This document shows, piece after piece, positions 36,386 through 49,323 of a DNA stretch of 64,000 bases (position 1 is the first letter of the stretch; each line of letters begins with the position of its first letter). A program made the position numbers and the translations under genes. Origin of the DNA: Limonium bicolor (taxonomy: Eukaryota > Streptophyta > Magnoliopsida > Caryophyllales > Plumbaginaceae); the NCBI GenBank assembly GCA_023374045.1, contig CM041778.1, positions 292,927,533 to 292,991,532 on the forward strand. Reading direction: 5' to 3'. The notes beneath the pieces are model-generated. The model had not been told where the DNA came from and did no database searches. It worked only from the letters and a program-made list of their open reading frames with translations.

Positions 36386-36479
36386 GCCCCTTTCTCGCCT
36401 GATCGAAACTCTTATTCAGACTTCTCTTTGTTATCGCTGTTGTCCAATCTTTAAGATTAGACTCACTCTCTTTGTTAGG

Positions 36480-37566
36480 GTTCGCAATATTATCTTACTA
36501 CCAGGGCCCTCCTTCACTTCCTGAGTCCTTTGAATAACTTCCTTATTACTCTCCAACATAATTTACCGGCTTCAGGTTGATCTTTCTCCTGCATAATGTT
36601 CCCTTCCTTATTCCTCACCTTTTGACACCACGAGGTTGTATGACCAAAGCATTTACAAACCTCACAGTACCAGGTCTCCATTCGTACACAATTTGTTGAA
36701 AGAATTTGTTTCCTTCTCCATCCTCTAGAATAATTTCCTCCTTAGGTTTAATCTTAGCATCCAGCTCACAAGGATCCTTGTGAAGCCTATCTTCTCTTTC
36801 AGGGTAGTCAGTTTGTCCGCAAGGATTGCTCTTCCAATTTCGCTAGCAATCCTGCCCAGCATTCTAGGAGACCAAAAATGTAGATCCAGATTTGGTAACT
36901 TAACCCAGACTGGGGTCGAGGCTAAGTTAGCCAGAGCTAATTTGCATCCAGGTGACCAAATTCGCAAAATAAGAGGTAAGTTACCTCGTAAGAACCAAGG
37001 TTCATTCTCTATAATTTGCAACATTTCCTCCTTCATCTCGAATCGAAAAATGAAGACACCCGTGTCATTCTAATAGATCGAAGGTGATGCAATCTTACCC
37101 CATTTTGACTGAACAAATCTCTCCATTGTCAAGACGGAGCACTGGAGTCCCATAACAGCCCCAACAAGCGAAAATTACCAAAACTCTACCTCAGATTTGA
37201 CTTCCTCTTTTCCAAATCGACATCGGAGAATCATCTTCTTGAAACATTTGTAGACTAAGGTAGTTATCTCTATCATGATTATTTGCAACCACTTTGCTCT
37301 AAGTCTTCTTGACTTGAGGAACCTTCGTAATATCCACAGCTGATTTATTACTAGATCCCCGTAACAAATCCTTCAATCCATCTCCTTCCTCTTCTCATCT
37401 TCCAGATCTTCAATATCAATCTTCGCCTTCTCCTTATCTTGACTTACAGCCATAGGATTCTTCTTCCGAGCACCCGAAGCAACTAACGGAATACTTTGGT
37501 TGATCGGTGTCGATGCACCACCCTATGCAATGGAACAGTGACTTTCAATTTGCGTCCCCTGCCCAT
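36480..37566 (-). pseudogene. LINE ORF1: DUF4283-like RNA-binding protein with zinc knuckle
   Basis: The start ATG at 37566 gives MGRGRKLKV, common for this plant LINE ORF1 type. A Lys/Glu-rich stretch follows, then the DUF4283-like block (37036-36725) with ENEPWFLRGNLPLILRIW, TPVWVKLPNLDLHFW and LGRIASEIG. A CCHC zinc knuckle CEVCKCFGHTTSWC follows near 36670-36620. It binds LINE RNA in the ribonucleoprotein. Several frameshifts. Confidence 0.82.
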
Positions 37567-37610
37567 GGAAGATGCACAATATGAGAGCTTCTCTCTCTAA
37601 ACCATTGCCT

Positions 37611-37937
37611 GGAAAACTTCATATTATATTAGATTTAGGAATAGTTAATATGTGGTTAAGAGGGTAAAAGTAGTTGGGGTGATTAAGCTAAATTTGATAT
37701 TATTTGTGGTATAAGTTGTGAGGTTATGATTTTATAAGTGGTGTTAACATGGGTAAATAAAAAAATAAATTTAATTACTTAAGTTAGCACATTGGATTCA
37801 ATCGTTAAAAAAGAGTGCTAGTAAGTTAATTATGTTAGGATAAAATTTCTTAAAAGAAGTGGGAAGGAAAAGAAATTTCCAAATGGTAAATTAATTGTAG
37901 CTTTTATGGTGCTAATTATAGTTTTTATGGTGCTAGT
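37611..37937 (+). repeat. LTR3 segment between LINE and S3
   Basis: AT-rich non-coding sequence. Its last bases GCTAGT rejoin AGGCACACAAC at 42551 when S3 is removed, so this is one piece with 42551-45034. No gene seen. Confidence 0.5.
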
Positions 37938-40900
37938 TGTAACACCCCAACTAACAACAACACACTTAACAACAAACTGCAGCGGAAAACTTAACTCATC
38001 ACATTACTTAACTCTCATTGGTGTTACACGCCGTTAACCATCCACGTGGCTAACAAGGCTAATACATATACATTGTATCGGTCTGATGGACTAGATTCCC
38101 GAGCAACTATACATTACTATCCCTTTCCATTAACAACAACCAACATACGTAAACATTCCAACTGTACCGAGTATTTACAAATTGATGCAGATAACAATTT
38201 CGGTCTTACTACACCTACAATACATACACAATTTAAATGGCTACCCATGTACAAACGACTACCCCGTCCTACTCTCGAACGCTTCCAGCTCCTTGTACCT
38301 GAAATAGGAAAGAGAAGAAAGGGTGGCCCCCCAGGGGGCTCAGCACCTTTGCTGGTATGGTAATCCCGCAGCCCGCATGCTACCGGGCCACGCACAACTA
38401 ATTGTTGTCTAAGCATGTGGTTGATTTTATTTGAATCATGCATGTTAACTGTAAACACAAACCATTACATACCCACAACAATGGGGCTCAACGAAACAGT
38501 CAACACTTCTTTACTCATTAGAACACTCATTGTGTTCTTTAACCCTAGAGGGTTTCTCCTCTATTGGAGCTATTTCCTTAATAGATGACACTTACCCACT
38601 AGTCGGGTTATTCTCCAAGACGTCTTATAATAAACTGGGATTCATATCCATGATCCACATACTTCACACAACAACCTATACCACATATTGACATCCGTCT
38701 TACATAAAACCGCAATAAGAATTGCATCACATCATTAACACATAACATAACGGGAACGGTTCCCTTTAGGAACCGACCCAAACATAATTAGTTCACTTGG
38801 AGAGCCTAGAGGATGTTGCCAAACTCATGCTAAGCTCGTTACATAACTCATTACCGTCCTGTTAAATGAACGAATAACTTAATCCCAAGGTGCATCGGAT
38901 ATAGTGATCCAAGCACACCGAACAAACATAGTATGCCCCTATGGCCCGACGTGAGTCAGTAAAATAGCCTTGGTTAAGCTAAAGGGAAGGTTGAAAACCA
39001 AAAGAGAAGACAACCATAACATACACAGAGAATCGAACCGGTTATGACATCGACTCCCATACTCACACGCATGGCCGGAACAGACCGGACTCCTCACTTC
39101 CCATTAGCACTTGTTAGAAAACCCATCATTGGAAACTTAATAAGACAATTCACAAACAAGTGTTTAGGTCTAGTTAGACACACAGGGTAATGAACATACT
39201 AACACGCACAAACAAACACATAACTAACTCACAACATAGCCGTGGTTAGAACGTTCCTTAGGTTGGAAACGTTATTACCAGATACCGTTCTCTTACGTTT
39301 ACCTAATAATGGTTAACTAGCCTTTCATACGCATTCGAGGTTACCGGTATCGATACACAAACACACAACAACAACAACGACTGTAAACTCGTTTCATGAT
39401 TTATCTTATAACGTGGCAAACATACAGAAAAACACATTGGCATACAAGCCGGTGTAATCCGGTAGGACACAGGTTGCAAGAAAACCATACCTGTCACCAC
39501 AGTCCACTATATTGTGTCCTCCTAGGTTCCTCGAACAAATCTCGTACAACTGGTAACATCACAATTACTTTCATTAACATTGGGGTAACACGATTGCTTA
39601 ACGTCTAGTGCGCCCATAGTTAACCCCGTCATCCCATTATACGTAGTTTTACTCTTGTGATCTTAAGTTCACAACTCTCACATCAAACCTAACACTTGTT
39701 TTCACATTTTAAGGTCTTTACATGTCACCAAACAAGGCCTAAACATCACCTAAAACCATTACCATTCAATCCCCCATGATTAGAAGACTTTAAAACACAT
39801 TTTACAACATTTTTTGCCCTGGTCCGACTTGGTCCGGACCCAAGGTCCTGGACCATCACTAATTTGTACTCTCGGCCTTATTTTGCTTGTGGTCCAGGAC
39901 TTGGTCCTGGACCTAGGTCCCGGACCAATGTCAACTTCTACTCTCGGCATGTTTTTAAGGGTGGTCCTGGTACCTATACAAGGGCTAGGTCCCGGACCAT
40001 GTTAATAAGTTGTTAAAACATCATTTTGCAACCCCAAATCAAGCCTTAAACCTGACCTAATCATTCCATAATCTTTCCACATGTTTCTACATGTTTAAAC
40101 ACCTTAAATCATGCACTAAACCTTCCTAAATCATCACTAACTTGTTACCCAATTCTTACAACAATTCCTAACACTTATAACATTTTTCCTTAGATTTCTA
40201 AGTGGTATAATATGCCTTCCATCACAACTAACAAAGTGTTGTCTCTCAAACATTACCACTACTCCCAAAAGCATTATTTCTCACAAGCACCTCCATTACA
40301 CAACTCCTTATATTTCCACAAGTTTACACTTAGACCTTCACAAGGCATTATTTTTCCTTTGTTTACCACAACTTGAACAAGACTTACCACTTCACACAAC
40401 ATGTCTTTGGTGTGTATAAAACACCCATTTGATATCTAAATCCTCCAAGTCTATGCCCAAGGCATCTTAACACTTAAGAACACCTTAATTCACATTCTTT
40501 CACCATCTTAACACTTAACAATTTCCTAGTACCTTCTAGGTCATAAAATCTCATTACAACACATAAACCCCTTTGTTTATCAACTAAATTTTGCCATAGC
40601 TTCTCTTGTATATTCTCACACCCAAACACTTAGGTTTTCACCTTTTTGACAACCAAGAACACTTAATCACTTAATACACATTCCTTATACACAAACATAT
40701 TGTTTTTCATCCTTTAACCATCCAAGACATTCTTTTTCACAAAGAATGTTCCTTACACACATCTAAACCTTTAAACTACACTACATCACAATATAGTGCA
40801 TAAACTTAAATTGCTTGGCACTTATGCCCTTAAATAGAATGGCTCTTAGGCCCTTAAATTGCATAAACCTTAAACACTGAATTTCCCACATTATATTTGC

Positions 40901-42545
40901 CTTTGACCTGCGAATACATACAACATAAGTGCCTTTTAATAGCCACCTTGTGGATAGTTTCTACTTCATTTCCCATTGGCTCTTTAGGTTGTTTTACAAG
41001 GCAATAAACTCATTTTCTTAAGGCATAAAACTGCATTAAGAGAGGTCATTTACCTCTTTGTTTCCCAAGCTTTCTCACTTGTTTTCTCTTGTTTTTCTTG
41101 ATTGAAAATCGGCAAGGAGCTTTTATCACTTGTCAATCTTCTAACCAATACACATATAAGGGTAATGAGCATTAAGTTTAATACTTAAACACATAATTAA
41201 ACCCTAGATTTACATAAGTGTCTTAGAACACTAAAATTGATGATTACCTTTGGAGTTTGAAAGAGAGCTTGGTTAAGTAGCAAGATAGGACTCCTCCTAG
41301 TCCCTTGAAGATTTAATTAAGCTAAGAAGAGAGCAAAACAAGGCACCATTGTAAGGTGAATTTTCGGCTATACACAAAAATGATGGGAACTTGGATTTTC
41401 TTTTGATTTTCCTTACCTTGAAGCAAAGGAGAATGACAAGGCATGAAAATATGAGCTCAAGCTCCTTCAATGGTGAATCTTCATGGCACCAAAATGGAGT
41501 TCTTGAATATTTGAAAAGATAGGAATGAAGAGCTTGCTCCAACTAACACAAATATGGTCTTAGATTTTGATTTGAAGCATGGAGTGGGATTTGGCAAGAG
41601 TTTGAAGTTGGAGAAGTGTTCTTGCTGTCGCTTGAATGGTTTGGAGCAGGAGGAAGAAGAGGGATACGGTGGAGGAAGAAGGGAAATGAAGAAAGTGAGG
41701 TGAGAGAATGAAAAAGGTAAGATATTTACTTATAAAGCAAATAGTCTTTTTACTTTATTTCTTTTTCTTTTCTTTAGTTGGCTGGCCATGTGTGATGACT
41801 CACACCATTAAAACCGTGCCCCCTTACATATTAGGGATATTTATGGTCTTTGTTGACCAAATAATTGACTTATGTTGACTTAAGTCAAAACTAGCACTAT
41901 TTGAGCACTATTCACAAACTAAGGCACATATTTGTGAAATTTTTTATTTCCCATTGATTTAGACTTCCTAATGTGATACTAAGTAGTACACATGTTGATT
42001 AAAGAGTAATGATGGACATTTAGCCACTCAAAACTCATTTATAAGACAATTTTTCAAAAAATGTGCTTTAAGACGCCTTAAAGCACATTTTGTGTTTTAA
42101 CTTGTTTTCAAGCTTGGTTTTCATTAGTAATTGATTTGAAATTTTCATTAACATATAAATAAGGTCTTGGTAAGCTTATTAGGTCTTAACCAAACTTATC
42201 CCAAGCTTAGAGCACATTTTCGCCCATATTGGCTTTAAGGTATTTATTTGTGTTTTGTTTAGTTTAATTGTCTACCAAAGTCTCCTAAGGACTTAATTAG
42301 CCTTATTACATCATAATTGAATGTTATAAAGTCTTGGTAGGCTCTTTGGGTCCTAACCAAGTTCACTCCAAGCTTAGAGCATGTTTTTGCTCAAACTGTG
42401 TCTTAGTGTTTTATTGTGTTTTTACTATGGTTTAAATTGTACACTGATGTTTCTAAGCACTTATAGCCTTTAAATACCGCACTTATTAGCCTTTAATACC
42501 ATAGTTTAACATTTTAAACAACATATCAAGTTTTGGGGTATTTCA
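37938..42545 (-). repeat. S3: 4.6-kb solo LTR, minus strand, chromovirus type
   Basis: Begins TGTAACACCCC and ends GGGGTATTTCA on the plus strand, i.e. TGAAATACCCC...GGGGTGTTACA on its own strand. Perfect CTAGT duplications at 37933-37937 and 42546-42550. 4608 bp with no internal domain. Read on its own strand it shares with S1 the blocks TAGCCTTGTT, a CAACGGC-like motif and TTTCCGCTGCAGT near the 3' end, plus GCTGAGCCCCCTGGGGGGCC followed by TTTCAGGTAC (38300-38345). Carries a GGTCC(G/T)GGACC word cluster at 39815-39995. No gene supported in this stretch. Confidence 0.92.
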
Positions 42546-42550
42546 CTAGT

Positions 42551-45034
42551 AGGCACACAACAATAATTGGTGCTAATAGAGAATTTTGGTACTTGTTACC
42601 AAAGGGTGGAAACAAAATAATAATAATAAAAAGAAATCGTTTTACAAAGAAATAATGATGCATCAATAAGTGGTTAATTATGAAGTATAAATCAAATAAG
42701 TTCATAAGGGGTGAGTGGATAATAAAGGGAATATTTAAAAAGGGGGTTCAAATACTTAGTGATTTTAGGTTTTAATATACGTAGAGCATATGAAAAAAAT
42801 TATAATTAGGTTTAATGAAATAAAGCAAATAGAACATATATATATATATAGAATAGTAACCAGGGAGTTGAGGTATTAGCGGCTAAAACGATAGATAATC
42901 TAATTTCAATGATTTAGGAAAGTTTGGTAAGTGAATAATGGATCAATAAGTCCCTAAGTTTAAGCGATTGTAAAACGTGGAGGGAATATATGATAAAGAG
43001 TAGATAATTAATTATTAAGTAGCGAAGAAAATTGATATTTTTAGATTTTAAAATAAATATAACAAAGCTAAGAAAATATGATGAAGTGAATAACAAACTA
43101 GTAACATGAGGATAAAGAATTTAGTTGTTAAGTTGATGAATTGAAATTTAATTGGTTATAAATGAGCTTAGGAAACTTGTTTAGTTATATGCTAAGTTGG
43201 TATTATTAGACTCCAACCTGAGTATTTTATAAAGGGCTAGGGAAAACAAAAATGATATAATATTGGGTTGTGATATTTGGCTATGAAGTTTTAACAAAAG
43301 CTTTAGTCCAATGGTATATATGGGAAGTAAGGGTTAAAATGATAGATAATACAATAGCAGTGCCTTGGGTCAAATGAGCTAGAATCAGTCAGCTTATATG
43401 TACTACAAAATTGTTAGGCTTGTTACAATGTATATATATGTATGTATATATATCTTATAAGACACGAATAACATAGAATGAGCTTTGGGGTTTTAATCAC
43501 ATATTTATAGGATTTTAATTATATAAGACTTAAATTATGAGTTAAGGGTTCTAACTAACCTACAAATGAAGTAGCTAGCTTGTGGGCATTTCTTTAAAAA
43601 TAAAAGTATTGGATTCATAAATCCAATTAAGTGGGAGAGACATTTAACAGTGGATATTATTTCTTGAATAAGGGCAAAATAGGAAATTAATTACTAATAT
43701 CTTTCCTTCCAGTCTAGGATCTTTGTAGTCGTACACACACACACGATAGGACATCATTTAAAGTTGTATATTCCAGGTATGTTATTATATTATCCGAATA
43801 CCCCTGAGGATCACCTTGGGTTCGGATGTATGAAAATTTCTTGATAAGAAGATATGTGTGCTTACAATTTTTTTTATTTAATCTTGCATGTTGAATGATA
43901 TGATGTGGAGTGTTATTTCTGCTTGAATTTTTCTAATGTGTGTAAGTTCAAATTAGACAAGTACCAAATAAATGATAAGAATATATCAATTATAAGCAAT
44001 GAAAAGAAGTATGTATTTGAGGAAGGATGATAAATATTGGATATGATATCCATAATATATGAGCAACCTAAGAATGTTTCTTAGGTAATGTGGAAGAAAA
44101 TTATTATCACATGATGAGTGAAAACATGGATATGAGAATACTATCATATGACGGGGTATTAATTAATGATGGGAAATCCAAGAGGTTCTTGATCACGCGT
44201 TGTGATCACGAGTGGATGACTAAGATCATGTCTGCTCAAGGTATTTTGGGAAGTCCAGTGAGTCGATTGATCGTTGGCCGGGTCACCCCTTCTAGTGCGG
44301 TCATTGCCGTAGGTGTCCCGCCTTATAATAGGGGAATTGTGTCACCTTCTAACACGCTGGCACAGCAGGGTTATGGGATAAAGTAATTGAGAACTAAACC
44401 ATACTCATAATGCTATTGCATACTTAACAGTTATTAAAGATACTAAGAACCTTGATAAGATTGAAGGGTTGGAAATGTATGTGCTCAAACTATTTATGAA
44501 TTATTTGTTGTGTGGTTATCTTTCGCTTGAGGTTAATTTTGTGATTTATTCTATTGTATTCATAATATGGTTGTTGTCTTCTGGATGATTTGGATGTTTA
44601 TATTTATGTATATATGTGTTTTATTGAATTGTTGGAAATTGGATTATAATAAAATGGACTGCATGTTAACTTCGACCAAATAACTCAAGTGTGGTATGAA
44701 GGTGTATGAGGATTATATAATAACATACTCAGAGTTGGGCTAACCCCTCCAACAATGTTTTTACAAGTATGTTTATGAAGATGCTCAGCCGGAGTGTGGG
44801 AATGGGTAGCTTTGGGATAGATGCTAATAGTATGTTATAGGTAAATATGTTAACACAGTCATGCACATCGTTCCTGTTAGGTTGTTGGTAGCCTTGTTTT
44901 GCATTTAGGTGTACAACGGTGGTAACATCCCGTAGAGGTTAGAGATTTCTTCTGCTGCTGCTAAGAGAATAACTAATTTATGTAGTAAGGATTAATGGTA
45001 TTGTTATTAATGGATTAGGAATATGGGATGTTAC
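42551..45034 (+). repeat. LTR3: 3' part of an old chromovirus-like LTR
   Basis: Non-coding and AT-rich. Ends ATATGGGATGTTAC, the near-canonical chromovirus LTR end without its final A. Upstream features mirror S1 and B LTRs: GGACTGCATG (about 44655), CAGAGTTGGGCTAACCCC (about 44730) in the place of GCTGAGCCCC, and TTCTGCTGCTGC (44950). A GTGTCCCGCCTTATAATAGG stretch (44310) parallels the CCC-rich block of B. The 98-codon frame at 44090-44386 resembles no protein I know. The 5' part is expected left of the window. Confidence 0.6.
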
Positions 45035-47254
45035 TGTATCAATCCAGAGAACTAAATGAACTAGTCTACCCCTAGCGAAAGCTGTAGTTGAGGAAAATTG
45101 TCGATTAATAAAACAAAGAACAAGAGAAAGTGACTGATAATAAGATAAGGAAAGCGGAACTCCGGGTTCAGGTAGTCTATCCTAGTTAATCCTATCCTGC
45201 GGTTTTTATTACCAGTTGATTAGGGAAAAGGGTTTGGCCAATTCTAACAATTTCTAAATGACTAAATCCTAGCCAATTAGAACTCTACTGCGTAGAAGGT
45301 GACAAATTAAATCATGAACCCATCATCATATAAGAAGAAGATTAAGCTCAAGAATTTTAATGGCATCTGAAGGTAGAAATGATCAATTAAATAAAGCTCT
45401 TCCACAAACTAATAGATTATTTCGGCCTACTTGTCGATTACCGATCAGTTCTTGACAAATTCCGCCAGGTTATAAATAAATTAGCAATTTTTACTACTAA
45501 CTCAAATACAATTCATCATCGGAAACAAACCCAGATAAATCTCAAATCAACTGATAATAATCTTGTAAAATCTTAACTATTTACAACTACCATCCCTCAG
45601 AGTATAATTCCTTAGCCTAGCATATCCAGATAAAATAATAAGAGAGAAAGGTTTAGAAATCATCTCCAAATTGATCCAAAGATTTGCTAGAAGTCAGGTT
45701 GAACGGACTGGTGAAAACTAGCAGAAATTCTCCCCCGGATGTAGTGCATGTCGCGGTGGTGATAGTAGAATGAAAATGAAGAGAGAGGCATATGTCTGTC
45801 TGTCCGAAAGTGAATTCAAAAATGTGTATCCCGAAAATCTATCTGTTCCAAATTAAATAGCAAATCAAATCTGTAATTGTCTCTCTCTCCCCTCCTCCCT
45901 GTATGTCTGTCTTTTTTTACAATTTTCTTTTTTTTATATATATTATTTTTTCACACTGCGTCTGCGCCTCTGTGTCTTCTATTTCTTTCTTATTTTCCCT
46001 GTGCAACTCTAAGGGCCCGTTCATTTGCAAGAGGTAAAAAACTGGACCCATTAATGTGACATTAAGTTACACTTTTCCAGCCCACATTAAGCCCTGATTT
46101 TATTGAGTCGTTCATTTGTGAGCTGGTTTTTTCTTTCAGCAAAAACATTCAATTGACATAATTGCCCCCAGACAAGACGTTTCCTTTCTTTTTCCCAACC
46201 GCACATGTTTTTCATGACATTTACAAAAACTCACAACCTCACCAGCTTCTCCATTTTCCTGTCGAAGAAGCTTCAACAATTTTGGACTCCATTAGCTTCA
46301 ACGTTAGTATCCCAATGTCTACTCTACTCTACTGTTGGTGAGAATATCCTCATTTGTAACCCCGTGGCAGTTGACTTCAATGAAGGAGGCATATTTTCTT
46401 CAGTAATGGCTACTAATCTTTCCCAATTGTGAAAAATCTGGTAGATAATGGAGTAATATCTATGGGCTACGGCGACTAAGGTTTGGTGCAGTCGCTTCAA
46501 CCCCTTCAATGGAGCTGGTGGCTTTGAATGCCCACGTACAGAACCGAAAGTAATGTGTCAAAGTGAGGGGATAATGTGTAATGTGTGGATCTTCAATCTC
46601 CACAATTCGCGCTGATGTTTGCAAATGAAGGTAAATGAAGTTTTTTCATAAAGCTCACATGCTTGCAATTCGCAGAACTTTTCCGTCCACAAAATGCACC
46701 CATGTCAACTCCTACGATTGCGAATAGGACAAATCATGCATTAATTTTTTGAGCGAACGTTACCTAAGTTTCTGTCCCTTCTCTTTCTTTCTTTTTATTT
46801 TTTATTTTTTGCGCAACTCTCTCGCGTCTGTCCCTCTGTCTTTCTCTTTTTCATTTTTTTCCTGCGTTGCGCCAATCTGCATGCGCAGACTTCTTTTTTC
46901 TTTTTTTTATTATTTTCCCAGCCTCCAACTTTCATGTAATAGTGCACGTGACCATATCTTTTTATTTTCTGGCAATCGTGCCCAAAATCAAATATTAAAA
47001 CAGAAGCAATTTTGATAGAGCCTAGATTCTTCATTCAAGTTCCGATTTGTTCCCCATCTGCGGTGTTGGAAAGCTCATGAGAAGAACTATGCATTTCCAT
47101 CATCATTTTCTACTTTTAACATATAAATTGGCATCAGTTCTTATCTAGAGTAGGAGCCAAAGAAAAACATATAATAAGTGTGAGAAAACGACTAAACAAT
47201 TGCGCAAAATGGGAATAAAACACCTATTAAACCATATCAATTTCACACTTATCA
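45035..47254 (-). repeat. LTR4: Athila-like LTR, minus strand, truncated at its U5 end
   Basis: Read on its own strand it starts TGATAAGTGTG, as does element A's LTR, and ends ...CTGGATTGATACA at 45035. Its last 700 bp match the 3' LTR of element C (about 52900-53600) in reverse, for example TCACTTTCTCTTGTTCTTTG and ACAGCTTTCGCTAGG. Relative to C it lacks about 120 bp of U5. There is no target duplication: GTTAC on the left, GCCTC on the right. It interrupts the gag of C. No gene seen. Confidence 0.75.
46012..46740. mobile_element. Possible small DNA transposon (MITE-like) within LTR4
   Basis: GGGCCCGTTCATTTGCAAG near 46012 and an inverted GTTTGCAAATGAAG at 46617-46630 (also ATTGCGAATAGGAC at about 46724-46737) look like decayed terminal inverted repeats, and TAA precedes the left one. 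The segment has no match in element C's LTR. The right end and target duplication are not clear, so this is tentative. Confidence 0.25.
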
Positions 47255-48540
47255 GCCTCACTGGTGAAGCAATGAAGTGGTTCTAGCATCTTCCATCTGG
47301 CATTATCACTACATGGACGGAGATGACCACCAGGTTCTATGATAACTATTATCTTATCTCTAGAACTATGGACCTGGTTGTCGCTTTACTTGCTTTCAAG
47401 CAGAGAGGTGATGAGACAATTTATGAGGCATGAGATCGTTTTAAAGTGATACTCTCCGTCAGTTTTCTCACCAGGGCAAGACTTCACGTGTATTGCCATG
47501 GCGTTTTTTCATGGGTTGCATCACATATAACAGAAGTTAGATCTGCTTTGGGTGGAGACATCCTCAACCAATCTGGCACTGATTTTGTGGCAACTATGAA
47601 GACCTATATTGAGGAGGTTCGTCAGTGGGCATTGAGGGTAGTAGGACTATGACTATGGGTACTAACGGTGCTAGGAATTTGGATCCTTGGATGGAGCACA
47701 TGGCAGAGTCTCAAGCTCAGCAATTGACCTTGGTGAGCTCCTTGGTTAATAGGTTTGATGACTTCATGCTTAATGGTCAAACTACTCAGTAGGTAAAGGG
47801 GATAGCTTCTTCCTCTTCATCTTAGCCTCTTTGTTCTCATTATGGTGGTGACCACCCATTTGAAGTATGCCCTCATCGGAGGAAATGCGGGGTTCTGAAA
47901 AAGCAAAATTTATGGGACAAGGGAATTACCAACAATCATGGAATCGGAATCAAAACCATAATCTCAGGTATGGTAATCCTAATGATGCTTTTAATTCTAA
48001 CCTTTTACAAGGAAATGTGCAGGGTCCCTAGGTTTCTCAAGGCAGCCATCGACCAGGCCCATCCTCAAGGATATATGCAGCAGGGCCAAAGCTCATACCA
48101 GCCACCCGTTAAATCAGCTTCGGATGCAAAGATGGACCAGCTTCAAGATTTGATAGCTTCTATGGCTACTATACAGAAAGCACACCTGCAAGAGTACTAG
48201 GCTCTTAATCAATCCTTGATCACTGGTCAGAGGAATTTAGAGCAACAGATGAACTAGATACTTACTAATCAGTAGTAGCAAAGGTAGCCTGGCTCGTTTC
48301 CATCTCAACCTCAGCAGAATCTGAGGGAGACAGCGAAGGCCTTAAAGATCTACAAATGTGGTGTATCTTCTGAGGTTCAGGCTGAGGGTGAGTTTGGTGC
48401 AGCGGTGTAGTTAAGGAGTGGGAAGCAGTTGGGTGATAATCATCAAGAACAAGTGGTTGTATACCAAACTGGTGAAGAGGCTGACCCTTCTCTTGTTGGC
48501 ATACCATTAGGGTCTACACACCCACCTGTTGTAGTTTCTT
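47255..48540 (+). pseudogene. gag: Element C gag remnant
   Basis: Starts mid-domain with TGEAMKWF then a TAG where a Gln is plausible, HLPSGIITTWTEMTTRFYDNY, MDLVVALLAFKQRGDETIYEA and a TGA for Trp. The tail has SHYGGDHPFEVCP (degenerate zinc knuckle), MDQLQDLIASMATIQKAHLQEY, several TAG codons (48198, about 48255, 48272-48290) and LRSGKQLGDN preceded by TAG. The pattern is the Athila Gag of element A with heavy decay. Non-functional. Confidence 0.8.
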
Positions 48541-48603
48541 GAGGAGATACATGCTCCTAGTCTTCCACCTTCTTCTCCCTCCCCATCTATTATTCATGTT
48601 GAT

Positions 48604-49323
48604 GTGCCTTCTCCCATTCCTAAGCAAGTAGAATTTCCATTTCCAAATAGGATGAAGAAGAAGCACTTAGATGGGCAGTTTGCTAAATTATTAAGTATTT
48701 TTAAGAAACTGACTCTTGATATACCTCTTATTGATGCTTTGCAGGAGAAGCCTAATTATGTGAAATTTCTAAAGGATATCCTGACTCAGAAGAAGAAAAA
48801 GAAGGACAAGGAGACAGTCCACCTTATAGAGGAGTGTTGTGCTGCTTTACTTCGAGCACTACCTCCTAAGCAGAAGGATCCGGGCAATCCTATTGTTCCT
48901 TGCTTTATTGGAGATGTAAACAGTGGTAGTGGCCTGTGTGACCTGGGTGCGAGTATGAACATTATGCCCTATGCCACCCTCTTAAAGGTGAGAGAAGGAG
49001 AGTTGTGCCCGGTACCTTTCAAGCTCCAGCTAGCCGACAGATCTGAGATTAAACCGATAGGGATTGTGAGAGATCTCGTAGTGGGGGTTGACAACTTCAT
49101 CTTTCCTGTGGACTTTGTAGTTCTAGATATGGATGATGATGTGGAGATCCTACTCATTTTTTGCCATCCTTTTCTGAGTACTGCCAAGGCTGTCATTGAC
49201 GTTCATGACGGTAAAATCGTCTTGCGGTACGAGGACGAAAATATTGAATTTGATATGAAGAAGATTATGAAGTCTAGCTCTACCTCAGCTCATTTGGTTA
49301 TGTCGGTAAGTCTCATTGATTAG
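48604..49323 (+). pseudogene. Element C aspartic protease
   Basis: A 239-codon open frame with the Athila landmark FPFPNRMKKKHLDGQF, IPLIDALQEKPNYVKF, the catalytic DLGASMNIMPYAT, LADRSEIKPIGI and a degenerate C-terminal ILLIFCHPFLSTAKA where element A has LILGRPFLKTAKA (the conserved GR is lost). The frame closes at TAG (49321) in a region where element A's frame also ends. Confidence 0.83.

Larger units (their letters stand above)
34598..37610 (-). mobile_element. L1-type LINE, 5' portion, cut by T1
   Basis: Minus-strand LINE with an ORF1 of the DUF4283/zinc-knuckle type (37566 to about 36480) followed by an ORF2 with an apurinic-type endonuclease and RT. The element is cut at 34597 by T1; the rest of ORF2 and the poly(A) tail should lie left of the window. 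The 5' end is placed only approximately, shortly upstream of the ORF1 start. Frames are broken in many places, so it is an old copy. Confidence 0.85.

Noticed and set aside
44090..44386. 98-codon ORF in LTR3 as a gene
   Set aside because: No recognisable domain; it lies where related LTRs carry a CCC-rich non-coding block.
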